DNA of 64,000 nt from Arthrobacter sp. NEB 688 (GCF_013201035.1 NZ_CP053707.1:3472001-3536000); one strand, 5' to 3'. Counted from the first letter of the stretch, positions 17,518 through 26,069 are shown. Numbers and translations: made by a program. Notes: generated by a model from the sequence alone, not told the origin.

Positions 17518-18457
17518 CCTGTTCCCCCTGCTCGACATCGCCACCCCGACCACCGAGGAGGTGAGCACCTACTGGGACAAGCTCCAGGAGTGGGCGCTCA
17601 CCAACGGCGTGAAGATCGTCCTCGTCCTCGTCCTCGGGTTCGTCGCCCGCTGGGCGGCGCACCGGCTCATCGGCCGGGTCGTCGCGACGATGACCTCCCG
17701 GACGGCCAGCCGGCTCGCGACGAGCGGCGGGGCCGGACGGGTCCTCGCCAACGCCACCGGCATCGCCAACGAGCGGCACCGGCAGCGCGTCGAGACGATG
17801 GGCTCGCTGCTGCGCAGCATCTCGACCTTCGTGCTGGCGATCATCACGGCGCTGACGGTCATGGCGCTGCTCGGGCTGCCGCTCGGGCCGCTGCTGGCCT
17901 CGGCCGGCGTCGGTGGCGTGGCCATCGGCTTCGGGGCGCAGAGCCTGGTCAAGGACTTCCTGTCGGGGATCTTCATGATCCTCGAGGACCAGTACGGGGT
18001 CGGTGACGTCATCGACACGGGCGAGGCCATCGGCACGGTCGAGGAGGTCACGCTGCGCGTCACGCGGCTGCGCGACGCGAACGGCGTCACCTGGTACGTG
18101 CGCAACGGCGAGGTCATCCGGATCGGCAACCTGTCGCAGGGGTACGCGGCGGCGTGGATCGACATGCCCGTCTCCTACCTCGAGCCGATCGAGAAGGTGC
18201 TCGAGGTCGTGCGCCGCACGACGGAGGACTTCGGCAACGACCCCGAGTGGGAGCCGAAGATCACCGAGCCGCCGACCGTGCTCGGCGTCGACGCCATCAC
18301 CGGCCAGACCGTGACCGTGCGGGTGCTCGTCAAGTGCCTGCCCGGCGAGAACTTCGGGGTGCAGCGCGAGCTGCGGCTGCGCCTCAAGGACGCGTTCGAC
18401 GCGGCCGGCATCCAGGGCCCGCCGCTGCCCCCCTTCGCGACGGGAGCGCACTCGTGA
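17504..18457 (+). CDS. small-conductance mechanosensitive channel (MscS family)
   Basis: A 317-residue membrane channel that opens on hypo-osmotic stress. It has a helix near residues 34-52, a further hydrophobic pair at about 100-150, and the pore helix motif GVGGVAIGFGAQSLVKDF typical of MscS, then the beta domain and a C-terminal alpha/beta domain. The ATG at 17504 (CAGGAG upstream) lies inside the last codons of pepN, and its stop overlaps the glbO GTG, so pepN-mscS-glbO is one tightly coupled operon. Confidence 0.9.
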   Translation: MPVTDLFPLLDIATPTTEEVSTYWDKLQEWALTNGVKIVLVLVLGFVARWAAHRLIGRVVATMTSRTASRLATSGGAGRVLANATGIANERHRQRVETMGSLLRSISTFVLAIITALTVMALLGLPLGPLLASAGVGGVAIGFGAQSLVKDFLSGIFMILEDQYGVGDVIDTGEAIGTVEEVTLRVTRLRDANGVTWYVRNGEVIRIGNLSQGYAAAWIDMPVSYLEPIEKVLEVVRRTTEDFGNDPEWEPKITEPPTVLGVDAITGQTVTVRVLVKCLPGENFGVQRELRLRLKDAFDAAGIQGPPLPPFATGAHS

Positions 18458-18852
18458 GCGTGTACGAGGAGGTCGGCGGCGCACCGACGTTCGAGCGGCT
18501 GGTGCACGCCTTCTACGAGAACGTGCGCGCGGACGAGCCGCTGCGCGCGCTCTACCCCGAGGAGGACCTCGCGGCGGCCGAGCGGCGGCTGCGGATGTTC
18601 CTCGAGCAGTACTTCGGCGGGCCGACGACCTACAGCCAGGAGCGGGGCCACCCGCGGCTGCGGATGAGGCACGTGCCGTACGCGGTGACGCTCGACATGC
18701 GCGACCGGTGGATGCGGGCGATGCTCCGCGCGGTCGACGCGGCCGGCATCCCCGAGCCGCAGGCGGAGCAGATGCGCGACTACTTCCTGCGCGCCGCGCA
18801 CATGCTCGTCAACACCGACGACGGGCACGGGCACCCGCCCCTCACGCCCTGA
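18454..18852 (+). CDS. glbO: group II truncated haemoglobin
   Basis: A 132-residue haem protein of the GlbO type, linked in mycobacteria to oxygen handling and respiration. The expected residues are all present: Tyr21 (B10), Tyr34 (CD1), the proximal His73 (F8) in RMRHVPY and Trp86 (G8) in RDRWMRAM, each exactly two positions earlier than in M. tuberculosis GlbO (numbering from memory). The GTG overlaps the channel gene stop (GTGA). The repeat array at 18948-19155 follows. Confidence 0.94.
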   Translation: MSVYEEVGGAPTFERLVHAFYENVRADEPLRALYPEEDLAAAERRLRMFLEQYFGGPTTYSQERGHPRLRMRHVPYAVTLDMRDRWMRAMLRAVDAAGIPEPQAEQMRDYFLRAAHMLVNTDDGHGHPPLTP

Positions 18853-18947
18853 TCTGCAGAGCGGCGGGGGCCACCGACCGCTCGCGCCCTGGGACCCGGT
18901 GCGACGCCGAGCCCGCCCCGCCGGCGGTGTGTCTCCCCGGCCTCCAG

Positions 18948-19155
18948 CCACCACGGGAGGTTTACCTCCCACCGTGCGACCACCGCGCCCACCCCGGGAG
19001 GTTTCCCTCCCGCGGTGGGACCACTGCCCCCACCGCGGGAGCGATTCCTCCCACCCGGCAACCACCTGCTCCCACCGCGGGAGCTGTTCCCTGCGCCGCG
19101 GGAGCAGATGGCGCCGGACCGGCAGGAAAACCTCCCCCGGCGCGTGGAGGCCGGG
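18948..19155. repeat. five-unit 41-42 bp tandem array of dyads upstream of the alpha-glucosidase gene
   Basis: The 389-base gap 18853-19241 has no gene. It contains five degenerate units whose central dyads begin at 18955, 18996, 19037, 19079 and 19121 (steps 41, 41, 42, 42). The first is GGGAGGTTTACCTCCC, the second GGGAGGTTTCCCTCCC and the third GGGAGCGATTCCTCCC; the fourth and fifth are weaker. Units 2 to 4 begin CCACC followed by C or G, then CGGGAG. The array ends about 85 bases before the next start codon. Confidence 0.8.
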
Positions 19156-19241
19156 AGAGCACACCGTCGCCAGGGCGGAGCCGGGCCCACCCACCGAGAA
19201 GCGCGCGTCCGGTTTCGCATGGGCGGCCGGTGTTTGCAAGC

Positions 19242-21023
19242 ATGGGGACGGTGAGCCTCGAGACCTCCCGCAGCCCCCTGACCGCCCCCGGCACGACCGT
19301 CCACCCGGCCGACGCCCCCGGCGCCCCGTGGTGGCGCGACGCGGTCATCTACCAGGTGTACCCGCGCAGCTGGGCCGACGCCGACGGCGACGGCATCGGC
19401 GACCTCCCCGGCATCACGGCCCGTCTCCCCCACCTGCGCGACCTCGGCGTCGACGCCGTCTGGCTCAGCCCCTTCTACGTCTCGCCGATGAACGACGCCG
19501 GCTACGACGTCGCCGACTACCGCAACATCGACCCGCTCTTCGGCACGCTCGAGGACGCCGACCGCCTTCTCGCCACCGCGCACGGCCTCGGCCTCAAGGT
19601 CCTCGTCGACCTCGTGCCGAACCACACGAGCAGCGAGCACGCCTGGTTCCGCGCCGCGCTCGCCGCCGGCCCCGGCAGCCCCGAGCGCGAGCGCTACGTC
19701 TTCCGCGACGGCCGCGGCCCGCACGGCGACGAGCCGCCGAACAACTGGCCGAGCGTCTTCGGCGGCAAGGGCTGGACCCGTGTCACGGAGGCCGATGGCA
19801 CCCCCGGCCAGTGGTACCTCCACATCTTCGACGTCACCCAGCCCGACCTGAACTGGCAGAACCCCGAGGTCCGCGAGGAGCTCGAGTCGATCCTGCGCTT
19901 CTGGTGCGACCGCGGTGTCGACGGCTTCCGCGTCGACGTCGCCCACGGCCTCGTCAAGGCCGAGGGCCTGCCCGACTGGCACGGCGCCGTCGGCCTCTAT
20001 GACGAGGTCGTCACCGAGGACGGCCCGGACGACATCGCCGACACGGCGGTCCTCGACCACAACGGCGCCGACCGCGCGCCGATGTGGGACCAGGACGGCG
20101 TCCACGAGATCTACCGCTCCTGGCGTGCGGTCCTCGACTCCTACGGCACCCCGGACCGCATCCTCTGCGCCGAGGCCTGGGTCAAGCCCGAGGAGCGCCT
20201 CGCCCGCTACGTCCGCCCCGACGAGATGCACCAGGCGTTCAACTTCGACTTCCTCGAGTCGCCTTGGCGCGCAACCGACCTCGCCGAGGTCATCGAGTCC
20301 TCCCTGCGCAACAACGACGCCGTCGGGGCCCCGACGACGTGGGTCCTCTCCAACCACGACGTGGTCCGCCACGCCTCGCGCCTCGGCCTCCCCCAGGACG
20401 GCCCGCGCCCCAACGGCATCGCCGCCGACGACCCCCAGCCCGACGCCGAGCTCGGCCTGCGGCGGGCCCGCGCCGCGACCGCGCTGATGCTCGGCCTCCC
20501 GGGCGGCGCCTACCTCTACCAGGGCGAGGAGCTCGGGCTGCCGGAGCACACGACGATGCCCCACGACGTGCGCCAGGACCCGACCTACCACCACACCAAG
20601 GGCGAGGTCGTCGGTCGCGACGGCTGCCGCGTCCCGATGCCGTGGACCGCCGACGGGCCGAGCCTCGGCTTCGGCCCCGGCGACCACCCGTGGCTCCCCC
20701 AGCCCGAGGCCTACGCCGCGCTGGCGGTCGACCGCCAGGAGGGCGTCGAGGGCTCGACCCTCGAGCTCTACCGGACCCTGCTGCGCCTGCGCCGCGAGCT
20801 CGGCCTCGGCGGCCACGCCCTGTCCTGGGACGCGATGACCGGCGGCGACGTCGTCGCCTACCGCTCCGGCGAGGGCGCCGACGCCGTCCTCGTCGTGACG
20901 AACACGGGCGAGGCCCCCGTCGAGCTGCCGGCCGGCGAGGTCCTCGTCGCCTCGGGCCCGCTCGCCGACCCCACGTCCCTGCCGACCGACACCACCGTCT
21001 GGCTGCGGCCCGCGGCCGGCTGA
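19242..21023 (+). CDS. alpha-glucosidase, glycoside hydrolase family 13
   Basis: A 593-residue cytoplasmic GH13 enzyme of the oligo-1,6-/alpha-glucosidase kind that cleaves small alpha-glucosides. The four conserved regions are present: DLVPNHTS, GFRVDVAHGL (nucleophile Asp), CAEAWVKP (acid/base Glu) and LSNHDVVRH (transition-state Asp), preceded by the N-terminal WWRDAVIYQVYPRSW. It corresponds in position to aglA (Rv2471) downstream of glbO in mycobacteria, from memory. The ATG at 19242 has no ribosome-binding site; a GTG at 19251 is an alternative. The phased dyad array upstream is a candidate control region. The GDPD gene starts 2 bases after the stop. Confidence 0.9.
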   Translation: MGTVSLETSRSPLTAPGTTVHPADAPGAPWWRDAVIYQVYPRSWADADGDGIGDLPGITARLPHLRDLGVDAVWLSPFYVSPMNDAGYDVADYRNIDPLFGTLEDADRLLATAHGLGLKVLVDLVPNHTSSEHAWFRAALAAGPGSPERERYVFRDGRGPHGDEPPNNWPSVFGGKGWTRVTEADGTPGQWYLHIFDVTQPDLNWQNPEVREELESILRFWCDRGVDGFRVDVAHGLVKAEGLPDWHGAVGLYDEVVTEDGPDDIADTAVLDHNGADRAPMWDQDGVHEIYRSWRAVLDSYGTPDRILCAEAWVKPEERLARYVRPDEMHQAFNFDFLESPWRATDLAEVIESSLRNNDAVGAPTTWVLSNHDVVRHASRLGLPQDGPRPNGIAADDPQPDAELGLRRARAATALMLGLPGGAYLYQGEELGLPEHTTMPHDVRQDPTYHHTKGEVVGRDGCRVPMPWTADGPSLGFGPGDHPWLPQPEAYAALAVDRQEGVEGSTLELYRTLLRLRRELGLGGHALSWDAMTGGDVVAYRSGEGADAVLVVTNTGEAPVELPAGEVLVASGPLADPTSLPTDTTVWLRPAAG

Positions 21024-21025
21024 CC

Positions 21026-21850
21026 GTGCGGGCCGCCGACCACGCCTACCTCGCGGACCCGACGCCCCTGGCACTGGCGCACCGCGGGGGCTCGCTCCTG
21101 CCCGCGAACGTCGGGCTGGAGAACACCCGGGCCGCCTTCGCCCGGGCCGTCGCGCTCGGGTACCGCTACCTCGAGACCGACGTGCACGCCACGCTCGACG
21201 GCCAGGTCGTCGCGTTCCACGACACCGTGCTCGACCGCGTGACGGACGCGCACGGCGCCGTGGCCGACCTCCCCTGGGAGCAGGTGCGCGAGGCGCGCGT
21301 CGGCGGCACCGAGCCGATCCCGCTGCTGGGCGACCTCCTCGAGGCCTTCCCGACGACGCGCTTCAACATCGACGTCAAGGCCGACTCCGCGCTCGACCCG
21401 ACCGTGGCGGTGCTGCGCGAGCACGACGCCCTGGACCGGGTCTGCCTCGGCTCGTTCTCGCCGCGCCGCATCCGCGCGGTGCGCCGCGCCCTCGGCCAGC
21501 GCGTCGCCACGGCCGCGGGCCAGGTGGGCACCGCCGCCCTGCGCTTCTCGCCCGCCCTGCTGTCCCGGATGCTGCACACGCCCGCGCCGGTGCTCCAGAT
21601 CCCGGCCGAGCACCGCGTCGCCGGTCGCACCCTCGTGCTCGTGACGCCCGGGCTCCTCCGGCGCGCGCACGACCTCGGCAAGCAGGTGCACGTGTGGTTC
21701 CACGACGGTCGGCGCGAGGACGCCGCCGAGTTCCACCGGCTGCTCGACCTCGGCGTCGACGGGATCGTCGCCGACCGCATCGACGTCCTCGCCGACGTGC
21801 TGGCGCAGCGGGGTTCGCCCCTCGCGCCCGCGGACGGGGGGCTATCGTGA
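21026..21850 (+). CDS. glycerophosphodiester phosphodiesterase family protein
   Basis: A 274-residue TIM-barrel phosphodiesterase that releases glycerol 3-phosphate from phospholipid head-group diesters. The motifs LALAHRGG, ENTRAAF, YLETDVHATLDGQ and FHDTVLDRVT match the GDPD active site (His-Arg, Glu-x-Asp, His). No signal peptide is seen, so it is cytoplasmic. The GTG lies 2 bases after the alpha-glucosidase stop, and the next gene's promoter and start lie over this gene's last codons, so expression is coupled. Confidence 0.85.
   Translation: MRAADHAYLADPTPLALAHRGGSLLPANVGLENTRAAFARAVALGYRYLETDVHATLDGQVVAFHDTVLDRVTDAHGAVADLPWEQVREARVGGTEPIPLLGDLLEAFPTTRFNIDVKADSALDPTVAVLREHDALDRVCLGSFSPRRIRAVRRALGQRVATAAGQVGTAALRFSPALLSRMLHTPAPVLQIPAEHRVAGRTLVLVTPGLLRRAHDLGKQVHVWFHDGRREDAAEFHRLLDLGVDGIVADRIDVLADVLAQRGSPLAPADGGLS
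21843..21848 (+). promoter_or_regulatory. -10 box TATCGT, 7 bases before the MFS ATG
   Basis: The box lies within the last codons of the GDPD gene. The spacing to ATG 21856 predicts a leaderless transcript for the MFS gene in addition to read-through. Confidence 0.5.
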
Positions 21851-21855
21851 CGACG

Positions 21856-23244
21856 ATGCGCACGACGGGGAGCGACACGACGACGGGCGGGCCCCTCAGC
21901 CGGTCCTACCTCCAGGTCACCCTCGCCGTCCTCGCCCTCGTGACGATCGTCGCGTTCGAGTCGATGGCCGTCTCGACCGCGATGCCCGACGTCGCCCGTG
22001 AGCTGAACGCGGTGCGCTCCTACGGTTTCGCCTTCTCGGTGATGCTCACCGCACAGCTCCTCGGCATCGTCCTCGCCGGCGTCTGGACCGACCGCTCCGG
22101 CCCGCTGCCCGGCACCTTCGTCGGGCAGGTCCTGCTGGCGGTCGGCGCCGCGACGTGCGGCTGCGCGACCCGGCTCGACGTCTTCCTCGTCGGCCGCGCG
22201 CTGACCGGCCTCGGCGGCGGCCTGCTCGTCGTCATGCTCTACGTCATCGCCGGCCGGGTCTACCCCGAGGCCGTCCGCCCGCGGCTGTTCACGTACATCT
22301 CGGCCGCGTGGGTCGTGCCCTCGCTCGCCGGCCCGCCGCTGTCGGCCTGGCTGACCGAGAACCTCTCGTGGCGCTGGGTGTTCTGGATCGTCGTCCTCCC
22401 GGTCATCGTCACCGGCATCGCGCTGTGGCGGGCGCAGCGGCGGGTCGACGTCAGCCGGCTCCAGGAGGCGGCCTCCAGCCGCGATCACAGCACGCACGTG
22501 CGCACCGCGTGGGCCGGCCTGTCCGTCGCGCTGGCCGCCGGCGCGCTCCAGGTCGGCACCCACGAGCTCGTCTTCACGTGGTCGTGGAAGACCGTCGTCG
22601 CGCTCCTCGGGCTCGTCGGCGTCGTCGTCGTCGCGCCCCGCCTGCTCCCCGCCGGCACCTTCGTCCTGCGGCGCGGCGTCCCGAGCGTCGTCCTCGCGCG
22701 GGCGCTCCTCTGCGCGGCGTTCTACGGCGGCATCACCTACGTCCCGCTCTTCCTCGCCGGCCAGCGCGGCGCCAGCCTCCAGGTCGCCGGGCTCGCGCTC
22801 GCCGTCGGCGCCGTCGGCTGGGCGCTCGGCGCGCTGTACCAGGGGCACGACGCGCTGCACCTCCCCCGGCACCGGCTCATCGAGGTCGGTGGGCTCGTGC
22901 TCGCGGTCGGGCTCGGCTGGCTCTCGCTCGTCGCGTGGGTCAACCTGCCGGCGTGGCTCAGCGTGTTCGCGCTGCTGCTCGCGGGCTTCGCGATGGGCAC
23001 CGGCGTGACGACGACGACCATCCTCGCCCTCGAGCTGAGCCCGGTCGAGGCGCACGGCGAGACCTCGTCGTCCATCCAGCTCTCCGACGTGCTCGGCAGC
23101 GTCCTCGGCATCGCCGGGGCCACGGCCGCCTTCGCCGCCGCCCACGACCCGGGGCAGGACAACGCCCTGTTCGGGGCGATCTTCCTCGGGCTGGCCCTCG
23201 TGGCCGCGGTCGTCGTCCCGACGGGTCAGCGCATCAGGACGTGA
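21856..23244 (+). CDS. MFS transporter, drug:H+ antiporter-like
   Basis: A 462-residue membrane carrier with the first-helix signature AFESMAVSTAMPDVARELN and motif A-like GVWTDRSGP, as in DHA-type drug exporters. About twelve or more helices are visible. The substrate is unknown. The ATG at 21856 is supported by the TATCGT box 7 bases upstream; the GTG at 21847 overlaps the previous stop and is less likely. The gene ends inside the convergent hypothetical gene (19-base overlap). Confidence 0.82.
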   Translation: MRTTGSDTTTGGPLSRSYLQVTLAVLALVTIVAFESMAVSTAMPDVARELNAVRSYGFAFSVMLTAQLLGIVLAGVWTDRSGPLPGTFVGQVLLAVGAATCGCATRLDVFLVGRALTGLGGGLLVVMLYVIAGRVYPEAVRPRLFTYISAAWVVPSLAGPPLSAWLTENLSWRWVFWIVVLPVIVTGIALWRAQRRVDVSRLQEAASSRDHSTHVRTAWAGLSVALAAGALQVGTHELVFTWSWKTVVALLGLVGVVVVAPRLLPAGTFVLRRGVPSVVLARALLCAAFYGGITYVPLFLAGQRGASLQVAGLALAVGAVGWALGALYQGHDALHLPRHRLIEVGGLVLAVGLGWLSLVAWVNLPAWLSVFALLLAGFAMGTGVTTTTILALELSPVEAHGETSSSIQLSDVLGSVLGIAGATAAFAAAHDPGQDNALFGAIFLGLALVAAVVVPTGQRIRT

Positions 23245-23840
23245 CCGCCGGCGCAGGTGAGCCGGGTCCACCGGTTCGCCCGCAGCACCCGCACGGTCGA
23301 CCCCGAGGCGAGGAAGCCGAGCGAGAAGGCGGCGAACGCCCCTCCCGCGCGCACGCCCTCGACGTCGCGGCCCCAGACGCGGTCGCGGACGAAGCCCGCG
23401 GCCGCCCCGCGCTCGCGGACGGCCGCGCCGACCTCGACGAGGCCGCTGCGCGCGGCCTCGGCCAGCGTGTCGGCGGGCAGCTCACCCGCGGGCTCCCAGC
23501 CAACGCGCGGCGGCGTGACGGCCGACCACGCGGCGATCGCCCGGGTCGGCGGCAGCGGGAAGGTGGCGTCGCCGGGCCGTGCGGTGCGGTCGGTGACGGC
23601 GCCGAGCGGCACGACCGCGTCGCACGTGGCGGGCTCGGCGAGGGCGAAGGTGCGCAGGCCGAGTACGGCCCCCTCCGAGAGGATGCCGCTGCCCTGGAGG
23701 ACGCCGACCCACGCCGCGAGGACGTCTCCGGAGGCCTGCAGGCGCATCGCCCCCTGCTCGTCCAAGGAGCGCGCCCGCCCGGCGAAGCGCCCCAGGTCGC
23801 CGAGCGCCGCGACGTCGACGAGGTGCAGCACGTCGCTCAC
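23226..23840 (-). CDS. conserved actinobacterial protein of unknown function (Rv2474c-like by position)
   Basis: A 204-residue protein without recognisable catalytic motifs. It is Ala/Gly-rich, mostly soluble, and contains a short hydrophobic stretch (GGAFAAFSLGFLASG) near residue 170. Its GTG overlaps the stop of the thioesterase gene (GTGA), an arrangement that corresponds to Rv2475c-Rv2474c in M. tuberculosis (from memory), which supports a real gene. The function is not known; a role linked to the thioesterase is only suggested by the conserved pairing. Confidence 0.6.
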   Translation of the reverse strand: MSDVLHLVDVAALGDLGRFAGRARSLDEQGAMRLQASGDVLAAWVGVLQGSGILSEGAVLGLRTFALAEPATCDAVVPLGAVTDRTARPGDATFPLPPTRAIAAWSAVTPPRVGWEPAGELPADTLAEAARSGLVEVGAAVRERGAAAGFVRDRVWGRDVEGVRAGGAFAAFSLGFLASGSTVRVLRANRWTRLTCAGGHVLMR

Positions 23841-24283
23841 CGGCCACCCCACCGGAAGGACACCGGCTCGCCGACGTGGACGGCGAGCGCCGCGCGAGCG
23901 GCGGGCTCGAGGCGGCGCGGGCGGGCGCTCGCGAAGTCGTAGAGGACCAGCCCGGTCTCGGCGACCGCGTACTCCGCGTCGCCGACCGCGGCGGGGTCGC
24001 GCACGAGGTAGCCGAGGTCGAACCCCGCCCCGTGGACGCGGGTGACCCACATGTCGACCTCGACCGGCTCGGGCCGGTAGGTCAGCGGGGCGCGGTACTC
24101 GATGGCGTGCCGCGACACGACGATCCCCTCGTCGAGCAGCGTCGGGCGGTCCGGGAACCACTCGCGGAAGCCGATGACGCGGGCGTCCTCGAGCAGCCGG
24201 AGGTACTGGACGTTGTTGACGTGCCCGTAGGCGTCCATGTCGGACCAGCGCAGCGGGACCTCGACGACGTAGCGGTCGGCCAT
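23837..24283 (-). CDS. acyl-CoA thioesterase (hot-dog fold, Rv2475c-like)
   Basis: A 148-residue 4-hydroxybenzoyl-CoA thioesterase-type protein. The N-terminal motif RWSDMDAYGHVNNVQYLRLL carries the catalytic Asp and the helix start of the family; segments such as IEYRAPLTYR and LVRDP complete one hot-dog domain. It hydrolyses acyl-CoA thioesters; the chain-length preference cannot be read. The ATG at 24283 was preferred to that at 24292, whose GCGAGG sits directly against the start. It leads a two-gene operon and is divergent from the serine hydrolase gene. Confidence 0.85.
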   Translation of the reverse strand: MADRYVVEVPLRWSDMDAYGHVNNVQYLRLLEDARVIGFREWFPDRPTLLDEGIVVSRHAIEYRAPLTYRPEPVEVDMWVTRVHGAGFDLGYLVRDPAAVGDAEYAVAETGLVLYDFASARPRRLEPAARAALAVHVGEPVSFRWGGR

Positions 24284-24322
24284 GGGGGCCATCCTCGCAG
24301 CCGCGCGACAGCGGCGCCGTCC

Positions 24323-24328
24323 TAGGGT
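24323..24328 (+). promoter_or_regulatory. -10 box TAGGGT, 6 bases before GTG 24335
   Basis: Exact TANNNT with a 6-base spacer and no Shine-Dalgarno sequence, so a leaderless transcript is likely. Confidence 0.65.
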
Positions 24329-24334
24329 GGCCGG

Positions 24335-25690
24335 GTGACCGTCTCCGACCGCACCGCCGCCCTGCTCGACCACCGCCTCGCGACCGCCCAGCGCGAGGGG
24401 CGCCTGCCCTCCGTCGCGGCCGGGCTGGTGCGCGACGGGTCGCTCGTGTGGAGCGGCGCGGTCGGCACGCTCGACGGCCGCGCGGGCGGCGAGCCCGCCG
24501 ACGCCGACACGCAGTACCGGATGGGCTCGATCACGAAGACCTTCGTCGGCGTCTGCGTCCTGCGGCTGCGCGACGCCGGGCGCCTCGACCTCACCGACCG
24601 CTTCGAGGAGCACGTGCCCGGCTCGTCCCTCGGGGCCGTGACGGTCGAGCAGCTGCTCTCCCACGCCGCGGGCACCCAGGCCGAGACCGACGGCCCGTGG
24701 TGGGAGCGCACCCCCGGCGGCGACTGGGACCACCTCGTCGGCCACGGGGCCGGGCAGCGCTTCCGGGCCGGGCGCCGCTTCCACTACTCCAACGTGGGCT
24801 ACGGCGCCCTCGGCCGCCTGCTGGAGGTGGCCCACGGCGCCGGGTGGGCCGACGTCGTGCGCACCGAGCTCCTCGAGCCGCTCGGGATGACCCGCACGAC
24901 GACCCGCCCGAGCGGTCGGGCCGCGCAGGGGCTGGCCGTCCACCCGTTCGCCGACGTCCTCCTGCGCGAGCCGGAGCACGACGGCGGGGCGATGGCCCCG
25001 GCCGGGCAGCTGTGGACGACGGTCGAGGACCTCGCCCGCTGGGCCGCCTTCCTCGGCGGCGACACCGCGGGGCTGCTGTCGGCCGACACGCTCGCCGAGA
25101 TGTGCGAGCCGCACCACGTCGTCGACGAGCCGGGGCAGGCGTGGACCGGCGCGCACGGCCTCGGCTGGCAGGTCTGGAACGTCGACGGCGTCCGCTACGC
25201 CGGCCACGGCGGCTCGATGCCCGGCTTCCTCGCCGGGCTGCGCGTGCGGCTCGACGGCGGCGACGGCGTCGTCACGCTGACCAACACGACCGCCTCGACC
25301 GGCCTCAAGGGGCTCGGCGAGGACCTGCTCGACGTGCTGCGCACCGAGGAGCCGCCGGCCCTCGAGCCGTGGGCGGCCGCCGGCGACCCCGGGCTGCTCG
25401 AGCTCGTCGGCCCGTGGCACTGGGGTGCGTCGACGACGACGGCGAAGGTCGTCGGCGAGCACCTCGTGCTCGGCGAGCCCGGGACGGGCCGCGGGTCGCG
25501 GTTCGCACCGGTCGGGCCCGACGCGTGGGTCGGCCTCGACGGCTACCACACCGGCGAGCCGCTGCGCGTGGTCCGCCGGGCCGACGGCACCGTCTCGCAC
25601 CTCGACCTCGCCTCGTTCCGCTTCTCGCGCACGCCCTACGCGCCGGACAGCGACGTGCCCGGCGGCGTCGACGACCTCGGCTGGCACTGA
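24335..25690 (+). CDS. beta-lactamase-fold serine hydrolase (class C-like esterase/peptidase)
   Basis: A 451-residue penicillin-binding-protein-like enzyme. The nucleophile motif is Ser65-Ile-Thr-Lys68 (MGSITKTF), the second motif Tyr151-Ser-Asn153 (FHYSNVGYG) and the third HGG in YAGHGGSMPG. A C-terminal beta domain of about 110 residues follows, common in LipP/EstB-type esterases and D-amino-peptidases. There is no signal peptide, so it is probably intracellular and not a true beta-lactamase. The mycobacterial tig neighbour lipP belongs to the same superfamily, but orthology is not shown. Confidence 0.85.
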   Translation: MTVSDRTAALLDHRLATAQREGRLPSVAAGLVRDGSLVWSGAVGTLDGRAGGEPADADTQYRMGSITKTFVGVCVLRLRDAGRLDLTDRFEEHVPGSSLGAVTVEQLLSHAAGTQAETDGPWWERTPGGDWDHLVGHGAGQRFRAGRRFHYSNVGYGALGRLLEVAHGAGWADVVRTELLEPLGMTRTTTRPSGRAAQGLAVHPFADVLLREPEHDGGAMAPAGQLWTTVEDLARWAAFLGGDTAGLLSADTLAEMCEPHHVVDEPGQAWTGAHGLGWQVWNVDGVRYAGHGGSMPGFLAGLRVRLDGGDGVVTLTNTTASTGLKGLGEDLLDVLRTEEPPALEPWAAAGDPGLLELVGPWHWGASTTTAKVVGEHLVLGEPGTGRGSRFAPVGPDAWVGLDGYHTGEPLRVVRRADGTVSHLDLASFRFSRTPYAPDSDVPGGVDDLGWH

Positions 25691-25708
25691 CCGACGGGGC
25701 CCACCAGG

Positions 25709-25731
25709 CCCCCCCCCCCCCCCCCCCCCCC
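25709..25731 (+). repeat. 23-base poly-C tract
   Basis: An uninterrupted run of 23 cytosines 18 bases after the hydrolase stop. It lies in the 379-base gap 25691-26069, which also holds two long direct repeats. Length variation or an assembly error is possible. Confidence 0.9.
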
Positions 25732-25753
25732 GACCCCACGGCAACCCCGAACC

Positions 25754-25842
25754 CCCACGCGCCACACGCGTATCGGGTCACCCGATACGGCCGCGCCTCA
25801 CCCCGGTTCCGTCCCCCCGCGCAGCGCACCCTTCCCGGGTGA
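25754..25842 (+). repeat. copy 1 of an 89 bp direct repeat with two dyads
   Basis: Differs from copy 2 (25879-25967) at one base. It contains a 21 bp odd palindrome (arms CGTATCGGGT and ACCCGATACG, 25769-25789) and a small hairpin CACCC-TTCCC-GGGTG (25827-25841). Confidence 0.9.
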
Positions 25843-25878
25843 GGCCGGACCGGGGTGCCACGCGCCCGCGCATCACAT

Positions 25879-25967
25879 CCCACGCGCCACACGCGTATCG
25901 GGTCACCCGATACGGCCGCGCCTCACCCCGGTTCCGTCCCCCCGCGAAGCGCACCCTTCCCGGGTGA
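25879..25967 (+). repeat. copy 2 of the 89 bp direct repeat
   Basis: Lies exactly 125 bases after copy 1, with its palindrome at 25894-25914. Weaker similarity continues about 13 bases further. It ends about 100 bases before the helicase start. Confidence 0.9.
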
Positions 25968-26069
25968 AGCGGGACCGGGACGGCGCCCGGCCCTCCCACG
26001 CCGGGCGGTGCCGGGCCTGTGGACGGCGGGCGGCCCGGTGTCGGCCGGGGTGCGTACGGTGGGCGGACC

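Noticed and set aside
18948-19155. CRISPR array
   Set aside because: Repeat units are degenerate, contiguous and lack unique spacers, and no cas gene is near.
24335-25690. Beta-lactamase (antibiotic resistance gene)
   Set aside because: The fold and SxxK/YxN/HGG motifs fit, but there is no signal peptide and the C-terminal domain matches esterase/peptidase relatives.
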